Shown here: in pieces, positions 33,781 through 44,704 of the stretch
Layout of the letters: each line of letters starts with the position of its first letter
Position numbering within the stretch: the first letter of the stretch is position 1
Source: Schistosoma haematobium
Lineage: Eukaryota > Platyhelminthes > Trematoda > Strigeidida > Schistosomatidae
Direction: 5' to 3'
Assembly (NCBI RefSeq): GCF_000699445.3
Contig: NC_067200.1
Coordinates: 4,232,950-4,296,949, forward strand
Length of the DNA: 64,000 bases
Program-made: the position numbers and the translations under genes
Notes under the pieces: generated by a model
Databases searched by the model: none
The model's input: only the letters and a program-made list of their open reading frames with translations
What the model was told of the DNA's origin: nothing

Positions 33781-34360
33781 TGTTGAGATAATATGTTACC
33801 AAGTAATTCATAGTTGATTTTCATTTTCTCACTTGAGTTTATTTATGTTATTTGTTATTGATTATTATGGTCAGAATGTTAATAAGTAAATACAAAAATC
33901 ATTAACTAGTTGATATCATAATGGATGAACATATTAACGTTTCTATGATATAAAAGTTTTATGTTCCGTATTAGACGATAGGGGGTCTTGGGAAAGAGTT
34001 AGATATTATGGAGTGTTGATAGGATGAAAAATGAAGTTATTTATTGAAATAGGGAAATAATTAAATTATTGTTTAGTCACTATTAGACTAAAGAAGGGTG
34101 TAAAATGAACATTCTAGTATAAGTAAGTGTAGGTGTATTTGTACGTGTGTGTGTGGGGTGGGGGGAGAAAGAGAGAAAAAAGGGAGTTCATGCGAGATGA
34201 GGTCATAAAAGTAGATATGAAAAAGGAAGAAAGTTACCTGCATCATTTTCCAAAATAAAACATATAAAATAAATGAATGGCATGAAAATAGAACTTTTTG
34301 ATTTGTTTATTGTAAATGGCGCAAAATAACGTTCAGATAGATAAATAAACAAGTCAATAG
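33781..34360. other. AT-rich noncoding stretch
   Basis: A short GT/G-rich run lies near 34140-34166. No gene was recognised. Confidence 0.5.
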
Positions 34361-34608
34361 ATATCAGAAGGGTTTTTTTGATATTATAGTAACTTCAATA
34401 GTTGAGATCATGAGTTAATTGAAGCTAGACTGCCATGGAAAACCTGGAAGCACTGGATGGCTTAGTGGTCTAGAGGTTAAGCAGACCGATAGAACCTGGG
34501 TTCGTGGATGCGCACTGTTGATGAGTCCCACAATAGGACGAAACAGACGTCCAGTACTTCCTGATTTTCCATTGTGGTCTAACTTCAATTGACTCATGAT
34601 CTCAAATA
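34361..34608. repeat. SINE-A head-to-head inverted pair
   Basis: The - strand tail from the exact family end (34361-34453) joins at GGATGG to a + strand head (CTTAGTGGTCTAGAGG), hammerhead and tail (34460-34608). The core is TTGATGA, with the essential first C changed. Confidence 0.75.
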
Positions 34609-34664
34609 TTAAAATTCAATAAATAAAGACAAATTTTATGCAATGTCATTGTTAATTACTTACA

Positions 34665-34960
34665 GACTTACTTACTTACGGCTGTTACTCCCAATGGAGC
34701 ATAGGCCAACGACCAGCATTCCCCAACCCACTCTGTTCTGGGCCTTCCCTTGCAGTTCTGTCCGAGTGTTGTTCATTCTTCTCATGTGTGTCTCCATTTC
34801 TCGGTTCTTTGTTCTTTCTCTTTTCCTTTGGACTTGAGGATCCCATGTGGGAGCTTATTTTGTGACACAGTTGGTTGCTTTCCTCAATGTGTGTCTTATC
34901 CACTTCCAGCGTTTCTTGCTGATTTCTTCCTCCGCTGGGATCATTGTTAAATTACATAAA
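34665..34960 (-). mobile_element. RTE family 1, 3' end fragment
   Basis: On the - strand: RWKWIRHTLRKATNCVTK, then a Ser-Pro-Lys-Glu-Lys-Arg-Lys-like basic run, ending at the CCATTGGGAGTAACAGCCG and TAAG tail. The element carries stops. Confidence 0.75.
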
Positions 34961-35690
34961 ATGAAGGATAAATTATTGTCGTACTCTCCTAATACAATTC
35001 TTATTCCAAGAAAAATCTTGAAGTGCTCTTTTATGTATTCCACTGAATATATAGGAAAAGGTGCTGTTTCACAGAACCTAGGTAATGTTTCATTGGTCAT
35101 TATTTTCTACTAAATCAATGTCAATATCATGACCATATTGGAGGTCATTATTAGTCAGGAAAGTTCATTCATAAACGTTTGAGACTATGACATTGATTAA
35201 CATAGATTTGGATCATACAAAAGCAATCATTCCTTAGCTTGTGAAAGTTGGATCACTGTTTCCTACCGATTGCTGCCCTGACACCTAGAAATAGTTTAAA
35301 GTTGTTTATCATTAAATTTTTTGTGTTGATAAGTGATTCATGAACATCAATATTTTTCGATTAGAAAAAAATATTTATTCAGACTGATCCTAGAATTTGA
35401 ATAATTGCTTGTTTGAGTTAGATGATAGTTATTTCAATCGTCTGCTTACATCATAAACTCAAACACCTACTTCAGTCACTTGATTGACCTTGATTTGATT
35501 ACATTGAAAGATTGAACGACTTTTCTCAGACCAACCTATTTACAAAAATGAAAAACTGGTTAGGAATCGTCAGTGTTCAAGCTAATGATGAGAAGTAACT
35601 AGGACGCTTGGCTACATACGGATCAGTCTGACCATCAACAAAAGACATATTAACATTCATACATTCAACCTAGAGGTAACGCGATCTATA
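34961..35690. other. AT-rich noncoding stretch
   Basis: No gene or repeat family was recognised. Confidence 0.45.
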
Positions 35691-35985
35691 AGGACTCAGT
35701 AGCTAAGTGGATAACATGGTGTTGTTTGAAGCGAACGGTACCGAGTTCGAGTCCCCAAGTGAACATCAACTATGAGATGCAGGCACATCCAACTGACGAG
35801 TCTCAAATAGGACGAAATGCACATCCTGGATTCCACTGCTAGCCACTGTCCATCCTTGCTTATAATGCTTGTGAATTAAGACAATATCAAGGCAATCCGC
35901 TCAGTATGCACATGTGCCAATAAGAAACTGATCAACTGATCAGTCCTAAACATCAATGGGAATATTCAAGTAAACAATATCAGGT
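35691..35985 (+). repeat. SINE-B, full length
   Basis: It holds a tRNA-like head (CTCAGTAGCTAAGTGG, GAGTTCGAGTCC), hammerhead, TAGCCACTGTCCATC flank and the complete distal tail to AGTAAACAATATC. This is the cleanest uninterrupted family member in the window. Confidence 0.85.
35787..35831 (+). ncRNA. Hammerhead ribozyme, type I, SINE-B
   Basis: ATCCAA, CTGACGA, GTCT../GGAC stem II with a G-U pair, GAAAT, triplet ATC and CTGGAT. Stem I has one mismatch at the core and stem III (ATGCACAT) is imperfect, so reduced or no activity is likely. Confidence 0.65.
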
Positions 35986-36169
35986 GATGTCACCAGAAAT
36001 GTTCTAACAATAAGCTTGTCAACATATAATAATTATTGAAGCATTTTACAATTCACCACTTATATTTTTGGCCAATATAAACTACAATCTTTGTGAAAGC
36101 TAATAATCTTATTTTAACGCAAATAAATCACTTTACCTCTAGTTTGAATGTATGAATATTAATATGTCT

Positions 36170-36325
36170 TATGTTGATGTACACTTCGGGACCCGAACCC
36201 GGTACCATTCACTTCAAACACTATCGCATGTTATCTACTGAGTCCTAATAGGTGCATATATATCAACAAGTTATTGATCAATTGCAATCCTCAATAACAA
36301 TCGAACAATACAAGTAAAACACAAA
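36170..36325. repeat. SINE-B inverted fragment
   Basis: 36170-36250 is a - strand tRNA-like head (GGGTTCGGGTCCC on -). 36251-36325 is a + strand distal tail. The upstream segment of the unit is flipped relative to the downstream one, as expected from twin priming. Confidence 0.7.
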
Positions 36326-36452
36326 ACAACAAACAAACTATCCATCTAACGCAATATAACAATATAAAGAAATGGTCATAAATTTGACTTTATTTAATAT
36401 GAGAATAACAATATACTACTGAATTATAAATCATATTGATGTTAATCACAAT

Positions 36453-36738
36453 GAGACTATAATGTATAGACAACCTTTGAGAGACACTAGACTGACCTTG
36501 AGAGTGTTCACTTAATAACTAGGACTAAATGAGGGTTATAAACCACTGTGAAGAATTAGAATTATGATCTACAATTGATTGTCAAAGTTATGAATTAGAT
36601 TTAATGTTTTCATTACGAATAGACATCAACTGTAATGTCAAAACTCTATTTAGCTAAATGGATGAATGAATTTCGCGCCAAAAAACTAAGACCTATTATA
36701 TCTTGAATCTGATTGGTTCGTTCATAAATTATAGTCTC
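36453..36738 (+). mobile_element. MITE-1, complete copy (286 bp)
   Basis: It begins GAGACTATAATGTATAGAC and ends TTCATAAATTATAGTCTC, inverted termini of about 18-20 bases with a few mismatches. TTTCGCGCCAAAA lies at 36671-36683. No coding sequence is present and no target duplication could be fixed. Confidence 0.85.
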
Positions 36739-37387
36739 GCTCATTATTTAAATATTCAATGTTCAATAGTTTGTTTATTTATATAAAAATTATAAGAAAA
36801 AAAACCGCGCTCAAATGAATCAATATGAATTTATATATTTAATTCATAGGGAAATGTTTATATAGAACAAGTTCGTTTTGTTTTGTTTTAATTTATTTCT
36901 CTTTTTTTTTCTTTATTTTTCTGTTATGTCAAATAGGATTTTAAATAAACAAACTAAAATTAATGTTAATAATAATCATAATCATAATAAACATCTTTCA
37001 AGAAATGTAAACAATCAAAGTTGTTAAGCATTCAATTCTATTGTATTTCTTAATTCTCACTTTTAACTAATTCAAATTTATCAATATTGAAGAGAATGGC
37101 GCCAAAATTTAGTATTCTTATATGTGTGTTGTTTATGTTTCCCACTTCCTTTGTCACTGTGTGTGCACGTGTGCGTGTGTGTATGTGTGTATATAGGTGG
37201 GTAAATAGTTCAGATCTGTATACATAAATACAAGTGTTTAAATACTTCAAATAATAAGTTAATGTCATTGTGTTTAACGATAGACGGTGAAACTGTTTTG
37301 GGTAACAGATTAAAAAAACAATTTGATTGATCTGTATTCATTGTGGCAAATAGTATGGTTTATTTGAACATTGTCGAGAAAAATGGA

Positions 37388-38033
37388 GAGACTATAATTT
37401 ATAGACGAATCAATCAGATTTAGGTTGATTACCTACTTACTTTCGCCTGTTACTCTCAATCGAGTATAGACCGACAACCAGAATTCTACAACTCACTCTC
37501 TTCTGGTCCTTCACTTCTGTTCTTCATTTTTCTCATGTCTGTATCCATTTCTTGGCGAAATTTGTTCTTTGGTGTTCCTTTTCTCCTTTGACCTTCAGGA
37601 TTTCATGTGAGAGCTTGCATTGTGACGCAGTTGAGTGATTTCCTCAATGTATGTCCTATCCACTTCCAACGCTTCTTCGTCATTTCTTTCTTCACTGGAA
37701 TCTGGTTTGTTGTCTCCCACAATAGGTTGTTGTTGTGATATTGTCTGATCAACAGATCAGAAGTATTTTGTGTAGACAGCAGTTAGGATGATAGGACTTG
37801 GATTTTGGCGCGGAATTCATTCACCCAATTATCTAAATAGCATCCTGAGATTTTAATTGATGTCAGTTCGTGAAGAAAACCATAAATCTAATTCCTAACC
37901 TTAACCATCAACTGTAAATTATAATCCTTACTCTTCATGCTGCTATATAACACTCATTTAGCCGTAGTAAGTAGGTGAACATTCCTAAGGTCACTTTAGC
38001 GTCGCCCAAAGGTCGTTCATAAATGATAGTCTC
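37388..38033 (-). mobile_element. MITE-1 interrupted by an RTE 3' end
   Basis: The ends GAGACTATAATTTATAGACG and TTCATAAATGATAGTCTC are inverted matches. The interior is split by RTE family 1 DNA at 37430-37782. Excluding that and one copy of the duplicated target leaves about 283 bp. The internal motif is the inverse form TTTTGGCGCGGAA (37803-37815). Confidence 0.85.
37420..37792 (-). mobile_element. RTE family 1 insertion with 10-bp target duplication
   Basis: A 5'-truncated RTE 3' end is flanked by TTAGGTTGAT (37420-37429) and TTAGGATGAT (37783-37792). The - strand encodes residues like [21 protein letters not shown] text with stops. It is a typical dead-on-arrival RTE insertion, younger than the MITE it interrupts. 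Confidence 0.8.
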
Positions 38034-38056
38034 ATTGAAAAAATCAGTCATTCATG

Positions 38057-38439
38057 TAATTCATTTCAACAGTTGAATTCATCAGCCGATGTAAGCTAGG
38101 TCAACAATAATATCCTGGAAGCACTGGACGGCCGTTTCGTCCTAGTATGGCACTGCCCACACGATTGCGTAACCATTCATGGATCGATTGAAGTTAAACA
38201 TTAACACAGTTAGATTCCAACCAATTTAGTGACTCAGAAGTTAAGCGTTCGAGGTCCTGGATTAGAGTCCCTTTGGTGCGGGATCATGGATGCGTGCTGT
38301 TGAGGAATCCTGTACTAGGACGAAACTGCCGTTCAGTGCTTCCAGGTTTTCGATGTCAATCTAGATTATATCAACTCGTGAATTCAACTATTAAAATTAC
38401 TACAATCATCACAAACCTCATTCTGATCATAATTCATTT
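38057..38439. repeat. SINE-A head-to-head inverted pair with perfect 10-bp target duplication
   Basis: TAATTCATTT occurs at 38057-38066 and 38430-38439. Between them lie a - strand hammerhead and tail part (38067-38165) and a + strand head, hammerhead and tail (38170-38429). The right core is TTGAGGA. The exact duplicate shows the inverted structure inserted in one event. Confidence 0.85.
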
Positions 38440-38759
38440 TAGTAAACTGAGAAGAATGACATATTTTCACTTATTAAATTTTGTTCACTGTTGAACATTA
38501 AAAAGTTAACAACTGAAACAATTGTGAAACACTGTGATATCATTAATGATGACAATAAAACATAGAGAACTTATGACTGGATAATTTCAACCGAATCTTC
38601 ATTCAGTCTTAAACAAGTGTTATGAGAAAAGTCAGTTATAAAGAATATAACATAAAATGATTACTTGCAAAGTCAATAAGATGAGAATCCGATAACAATA
38701 ACACTTATATAACATAAACATGAAATGAGTTACAATAAAACATTAAGACATCTGAAAAT

Positions 38760-39225
38760 CTAACTAACATCAAGGTCAGATTTTTCAATACAAATGTCAA
38801 GGCAGTTCTACTGTATGGGATGGAAACTTGGAGAACTATGAAAGCCATCATCCAGAAGATATAAGTGTTTATTAACCGTTGTCTACGAAAAACACTCTCT
38901 AGTCCGTTGGCCAGACACTATCACAGTAACAACCTATTGTGGAAGACAACAAACCAGATTCCAGTGAAGAAAGAAATGACGAAGAAGCGTTGGAAGTGGA
39001 TAGGACATACATTGAGGAAATCACTCAACTGCGTCACAATGCAAGCTCTCACATGAAATCTTGAAGGTCAAAGGAGAAAAGGAACACCAAAGAACAAATT
39101 TCGCCAAGAAATGGATACAGACATGAGAAAAATGAAGAACAGAAGTGAAGGAGCAGGAGAGAGTGAGTTTTAGAATTCTGGTTGTCGGTCTATGCTCGAT
39201 TGAGAGTAATAAGCAAAAGTAACGT
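38760..39225 (+). mobile_element. RTE family 1, 3' end fragment
   Basis: On the + strand with few breaks: a VLLYGMETWRTMKA-like run, [37 protein letters not shown] and a basic RKRNTKEQ-type tail. This is the end of the RT domain and the conserved C-terminal tail of RTE-like proteins. Confidence 0.8.
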
Positions 39226-40359
39226 AAAAAAAAGAAACATCTGAAAATCGTGTTTACCTTGATTGAAATAATTTTCTCCTCATATTATGAAACTCCTAAT
39301 CAAAGTGATGACAGAAATTTCAGGCACAACACACTGTGACAAATTGTTTTAGACTGTAACCAAACATCTGGATCATTGAATTCTGAATCAGTGTGCTGAA
39401 GGTATCGTGTTATCTATTGGAAATTAAGGTCTTTGGTTCAATCCACTATATGGTTTAGGTTTTACACAGCTAAGGAATATGGAACCAGGATAACTTTTTA
39501 ATAAAATCTTTCTTGATTTCTGATTACATAATAAGTCTAAATATATTAGGTGCCTGTGAAAATGTTGGAAAGATCACATACAGTGCCATAGTCAAGCGGT
39601 GCGTGATAAATTATGAACGAAACAGACGATTGGAAGAAGTCGACAATGTACCTATAAGAGATCAGAACCCCATTGCTTCTTTCTGGTTTAAGGAGTACAA
39701 GTGTATAAATAACCTATGATTTGTCTACATTATAATTCGGCTTAGCGGTTCAACATTTCCGTTCACATCGGTCTTCTCATCCATATGTTGTTTTTTTATA
39801 TATAGTAGGATACAGGAATTTTATTGCCGAAAACAACCTTTACTTCTGATACATTAATTCCATTTTTGAATCTCATAAATTACGAAGAGGTTAGATTGAG
39901 CGTTAATCAGATATGTAGGTCACCAACATAGGTGATCTGTGTCGATGATTGAGGGTCTACTGGAGTTGGACGATAATGGTATAATCTCCTAGCTTACATC
40001 AAAGTCACACCTCGCTATTGATAGCTAACGTGGATTACCCTCTCATGGTATCCATGTATTGCGGCTACTTTGATGACGAAATGAAAAAAATGTAACAACT
40101 GAAAAAGATTACAGAAATAGGGTGAGATCATCACCACATGGACCAGTCCATGACATGTCATTAAGTGATGCATGTTAGCTGTCCTTGACATTGAAGGGGA
40201 TCAATAAACTATTAGACATTCAATGACCCCCCGTCGGATGGCTTGACTCAGGGCTCAATGGCATTTCACAAGGACCATAGATATTTGCTCTAAGAGAAAC
40301 ATTTAATCATCAAATTTAGAAGACTAATTAAGAATTTAAATGAAATTCAGTAACTTTCA
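39226..40359. other. Unassigned stretch
   Basis: No gene was assigned. 39950-40250 is less AT-rich (words such as TGACCCCCCGTCGGATGGC) and not simple repeat, possibly an unrecognised mobile-element remnant. The 68-codon frame at 39513-39719 lacks a recognisable domain. Confidence 0.35.
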
Positions 40360-40480
40360 CAACCCCTTACTGACAGTCATCATATGGTCGCTAGTGGTTA
40401 ATCTCGAGAGGAAATTTCTGAAGTTTTAGTGAGAAGCCGTAACCAAGTGGAAACAATTGCCTAGGACAGGGTTGAATGGA
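40360..40480 (+). repeat. SINE-A tail and 5' module fragment
   Basis: CACAACCCCTTACTGACA is followed by TAGTGGTTAATCTCGAG and AGTTTTAGTGAGAAGCCGTAACC: a family 3' end leading straight into a 5' module, another trace of head-to-tail multimers. Confidence 0.55.
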
Positions 40481-40654
40481 GCGTATTAATGGTCGACCTA
40501 TTGTTCACTGTACTGATTTCTACATGCTGCTAATGTAATGGATCATGTGAAAACCGGACTAGTGAATTTGCGATAAATATCTGCCAACTGTACTATTTTA
40601 CACAAACTTTGTGTAAACTAGATCTGTAAAGCCACAAGTTTTGTAAAAATGCAT

Positions 40655-41000
40655 CACATATACCAAAATTTGGTGCATATGTGGTGGTGTATGCTACTTA
40701 TGTCAACAAACATAAGTAGTATGTAACACCAGTCAGAAGTGCAATGCTTATCGAAAAAAAAGGTTGGGAAGATTGAACTGAAGTAAACAGACAGAGAAAC
40801 AAAAAGGGAATTGGGAATTGAAAGAATCATGAAGGATGTAAAGGACAACTGATGGAAGATGTGCAAATGATGTATAGTTTCCACATTTTTCGAAAGAACT
40901 CTGTAATTTTGCGCAAAACCAACCAAATCTTCGTTTACAACATATATAAGATAAAATTAATTCCACTTCTATCTTGGAATAGTTAAGAAAACTGTGAAAT
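40655..41000 (+). mobile_element. LTR-2-like fragment
   Basis: This starts near GGTGGTGTATGCTACTTATG with the palindrome-like ACTTATGTCAACAAACATAAGT, then CAGTCAGAAGTGCAATG. The family recurs at 27534, 47798 and 53456. No internal gag/pol coding was recognised, so it appears to be a solo or decayed LTR. Confidence 0.55.
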
Positions 41001-41229
41001 TCTTGGATTGTTTTGCAGTACACATTTACTACTAACAAGTAGCTTAAATGTTCATTATAAAATATCCTTTGTATAGAGATTGATATAAGGATCCAGTCAT
41101 AACCGTTTGGATCATTGAGTAATTGTACTCATTTTACAAAATATTGGAAATGTGAAGTCGGCTTTAGTTTTATATTCTGTGAACCAAGTCACTCGATATG
41201 TGTGTTTCTTTTAAATTTAAAAATGATAA

Positions 41230-41470
41230 GAATTAGTGGAGTTTCGTTTTCTGGAGTAGTCGGTTCACATTATGAAGATATCATCCTCCTTCCAGACAAC
41301 ATCACCAGCACAAATTTTACATAAAATTGATCTTTATACATAAAACTGATGAGATTAATGTAAACTAGAGAAGCAATTAGAGTTAATAACTTGCATCTAA
41401 ATCCTATACAAATAACATTGCACAGAAGAACAATGAAAGCTTCACGAAGAAAAAGAATGAAACTTCAACA
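41230..41470. repeat. Repeat R7-like fragment
   Basis: Text such as AGAAGAACAATGAAAGCTTCACG and ATCATCCTCCTTCCAGACAAC resembles 30520-30660. The short open frame here (41115-41324) is derived from this repeat. Confidence 0.4.
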
Positions 41471-41522
41471 AAATCATCTACTTAAGATATAAATCTTTTC
41501 CGTCATCTCAGTAATAACATTT

Positions 41523-41699
41523 GATAGGTCCTGGATTCGAATCTTGCGAGCGGTGTCATGGGTGCCCACTACTGAGGAATCCCGCAAAAGGATGAAACGG
41601 TCGTTCAGTGCTTTCAGGTTTTCCATGATGATCTAGTTTCAATTGACTCATGATCTTAATTATTGAAATTACTACGATCTCCACAAAACCCATTCTGAT
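41523..41699 (+). repeat. SINE-A, 5' truncated, with compensated stem II
   Basis: This runs from the B-box-like GGATTCGAATC to CACAAAACCCATTCTGATA. The core CTGAGGA is kept; stem II is ATCC/GGAT in place of the usual GTCC/GGAC, a paired change. Stem III ACGGTCGT and stem I are imperfect. Confidence 0.75.
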
Positions 41700-41799
41700 A
41701 CTAATAACATTTGAAATTAAGAACTATACATTATATTAATTTAATAATTGAATTCATGAGTCAATCAAAGTTAAACCGCCTTAGATGATTAAGAATGAA

Positions 41800-42210
41800 A
41801 GAGAAAGAAGTCTGGGAATTGACTTGTTGATTAGTTCAACATACTGTCAGCTACAACGTAGGATCAGGCACATATATGCATCAGTAAAGTTGCCACACCT
41901 AATTAGAACAAGAACATGAACACCATATTCATAGAGGCAGTTAATTTAATGGTGATAATATATAAAGGAAAGATTGCGTATAAGGATATAATATAGAAAG
42001 AAAGATATAAAGTAATTATAATCTCACAGTTTAAGGGAAAACAAAAAGTGTATACACCTACGTCATTGTGATCGATTCTAAACCATGTCACCCAAAGTTT
42101 TCAACCAATTGGTTATGATAATCATATGAACCCCAACCAGATAGTCTACATCTATCAACATAACTCACAATCCTACCTAGCGAGATTCGAATACTTAATC
42201 TTTAAATCAT
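41800..42210 (-). mobile_element. RTE family 2, 3' end fragment
   Basis: Reverse complement matches 11330-11650 (GGTTGGGGTTCATATGATTA.., CACAATGACGTAGGTGTATA, TGGTGATAATATA-type text). It holds only the extreme C-terminus and 3' UTR. Confidence 0.6.
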
Positions 42211-42254
42211 GGAATTGGCCGACATTCAACAATATTCTTATCTAACTTTATGAT

Positions 42255-42770
42255 ATATTTCACAGGTTGAAGTCATGAGTCAATTGAAGCTAGACCACCA
42301 TGGAAAACCTGGAAGCACTGGACGGCCGTTTCGTCCTAGTATGGCACTCCTCAGCAGTGCGCATCCACGATCCCGCACCACACGAGATTCGAACCCAGAG
42401 CCTATCAGTCTCGCGCCAAGCGCCTAACCAACTAGATCACTGAGCCGACCGGCATCCAATGGTGTTAATGTCTAACTTCAACCAATCTACGAAGTTGCGC
42501 TACCGTACACCATTGTCTTCAGTGAGCTGATATCTCACAACAGACCTGGTTGTACTCCACTGCTAACGGCTATATAGGATATATTTCAAAATGTATATGT
42601 ATTATTCAATATACACAATGTACATAATGATCATTTGAAGTAATAAAAAAAGAAGAAAAAAAAGAGAAGAAATCGAAATCTATTTGTTTATTTATTTATT
42701 GATTTGTTTGTTTGTTTGTTTGTTTGTTTAGTAAATAAACCTATAACCTATAACATAGTAACAAAAGAAA
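42255..42770 (-). repeat. Left arm of a large inverted duplication: SINE-A plus upstream flank
   Basis: 42255-42555 is a near-complete - strand SINE-A. 42556-42770 is its upstream flank (in - sense), including ATACATTTTGAAATATATC-type text, an AT/GA-rich part and a (TTTG)n run. Both the SINE and the flank recur inverted at 43434-44030. Confidence 0.85.
42315..42360 (-). ncRNA. Hammerhead ribozyme, type I, SINE-A (left arm)
   Basis: On the - strand: GCACTG, CTGAGGA, GTGC against GGAC, GAAAC, ACGGCCGT, GTC, CAGTGC. All core residues are present and stem I is perfect. One stem II pair is a G-G mismatch, shared with the copy at 43924, confirming common origin. Confidence 0.75.
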
Positions 42771-43317
42771 TCAATATTTATTTAATAAATTGAATGATTA
42801 AATTAAGTAAATATTGATAAACATAAATCTGTAAATAAACATGAACTTAACAATTACAAACATTAAAAAAAGGCATATAGGCATCACTGTATACTGATAT
42901 ATATATAGTGAGTATATTAATGAAATAGGATAATCTCATTGAAATAGTGTTCATTTGTTCATAAGTGAAATAGATCATGTAAAGAAGTAGATAATGAATG
43001 ATAATCTATTATTAATCATTTATAATAAAGTATTGAATTCATCACACACACACACACATCCACCCACCCACACACACCCCCTCTACCTTCTCCCACTTTA
43101 TTTATTTATTTATTTATTGTTTAAACAAAATGCTCAAAACGAACAAAGTCCAAATTCAATTTTTTAAAAAAAAAGGTTTATTTATTTAAAATGGTTGAGT
43201 AAACTAGAATGATTATTTAAATTCTATACAATTTACATGGATACATAAAAGTTAATATTAGTTACTAAGTATATTTGTAAATATTTTATTATCAGAGAGG
43301 GTTTGTGGAGTTTTTAG
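42771..43317. other. AT-rich spacer between inverted arms
   Basis: This contains a CA/CCCA-rich run at 43025-43085 and TTTA repeats. No gene was recognised. Confidence 0.6.
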
Positions 43318-44030
43318 AAATTTTCACAGATTGAAATCATGAGTCAATTGAAGCTAGACCATCATTGAAAACTTGGAAGCACTGGACGGCCGCTTCGTTC
43401 TAGTATGGGACTCCTCAGCAGTGCGCATCCACTATTTCTTTTGTTACTATGTTATAGGTTATATGTTTATTTACTAAACAAACAAACAAACAAACAAACA
43501 AACAAACAAACAAACAAACAAACAAACAAACAAACAAACAAACAAACAAATCAATCAATCAATCACTCAATCAATAAATAAATAAATAGATTTTGATTTC
43601 TTCTCTTTTAATTTCTTCTCCTTTTTTTCTTCTTTTTTTATTACTTCAAATGATCACTATGTACATTGTGTATATTGAATAATACATATACATTTTGAAA
43701 TATATCATATATAGCCGTTACCAGTGGAGTACAACCAGGTCTGTTGTGAGATATCAGCTCACTGAAGACACTGGTGTACGGTAGCGCAACTTCGTAGATT
43801 GGTTGAAGTTAGACATTAACACCATTGGATGCCGGTCGGCTCAGTGATCTAGTTGGTTAGGCGCTTGGCGCGAGACTGATAGGCTCTGGGTTCGAATCTC
43901 GTGGGGTACGGGATCGTGGATGCGCACTGCTGAGGAGTGCCATACCTGGACGAAACGGCCGTCCAGTGCTTCCAGGTTTTCCATGGTGGTCTAGCTTCGA
44001 CTGACTCATGATTTCAATGTGTGAAAATAT
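43318..44030. repeat. Right arm of the inverted duplication with an extra SINE-A piece
   Basis: 43318-43433 is a - strand SINE-A 3' half (GAAG instead of GAAA). It joins directly at ATCCACTATTTC to the right arm: + strand copy of the 42556-42770 flank with an expanded (CAAA)n (about 43473-43550), then a near-complete + strand SINE-A (43721-44030). The arm carries non-SINE host DNA upstream of the SINE head, as expected if transcription began upstream (5' transduction). Confidence 0.8.
43924..43969 (+). ncRNA. Hammerhead ribozyme, type I, SINE-A (right arm)
   Basis: GCACTG, CTGAGGA, GTGC/GGAC, GAAAC, ACGGCCGT, GTC and CAGTGC. It shares the odd GTGC stem II strand with its mirror copy at 42315-42360. 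The core is intact and stem I perfect. Confidence 0.75.
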
Positions 44031-44114
44031 TTTATTAATTTTTAATTAACATTGTAAGTATATAGTTAACGTATTTACTAAATATTATTGTATTAATATA
44101 GTGATTAAGGGCGA

Positions 44115-44310
44115 TTGGGTGAGATTGATAGGTCCCGGGTTCGAATCTCGCGAAACGGGGTCATGAATGCGAATTGCTGAGGAATCCCACGATAGGATGA
44201 AACGGCCGTCTTAGTGCTTTTAAGTTTTCTATGATGGTCTAGCTTCAATTCACTCACGATCTCAACTATTGAAATTACTATATTGTCCACCAAACCCCTT
44301 GTGATATCAA
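44115..44310 (+). repeat. SINE-A, 5' truncated, with compensated stem II
   Basis: The B-box-like GGGTTCGAATC is followed by CTGAGGA, ATCC/GGAT stem II (both strands changed against the family GTCC/GGAC), GAAAC, ACGGCCGT and the tail. Stem I is poorly paired. Confidence 0.75.
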
Positions 44311-44401
44311 AATAAATTTATATTACCTAAATTTATGTATATAGTATACTTTATTCTATTTTAATTCATTTTATTATTATTAAATGAAATATATATTAGG
44401 T

Positions 44402-44582
44402 TAACAGTTGAATTCATGAGTTAATTGAAGCTAGACTACTATAGAAAACTCGGAAGCACTGAATAATGATTTCGTTTAATTATGGAACTCCTCAGAAGTG
44501 AAAATCCACGATCCCGCAGAATGGGATTCGAACCCAGGACCTAACAGTTGCGCATGAATGCTTAACCTCTAGACCACTGATT

Positions 44583-44586
<4 letters not shown>
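44402..44586 (-). repeat. SINE-A copy ending at a microsatellite
   Basis: The - strand tRNA-like head (GGTCTAGAGGTTAAGC, GGGTTCGAATCCC), damaged hammerhead and tail. The head abuts the (AT)n run directly. Confidence 0.75.

Positions 44587-44668
<82 letters not shown>
44587..44668. repeat. (AT)n then (GA)n compound microsatellite
   Basis: About 26 AT units to 44638, then about 13 GA units with one break, directly beside a SINE-A head. Confidence 0.95.
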
Positions 44669-44669
<1 letters not shown>

Positions 44670-44704
44670 GGTTAACCTACATAACTAAACGATTTTTAGC
44701 TCTT

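Noticed and set aside
39513..39719. A 68-codon open frame as a possible host gene
   Set aside because: No recognisable domain and no splice or relative support.
43473..43560. CRISPR-like regular repeat
   Set aside because: It is a plain (CAAA)n microsatellite without spacers.
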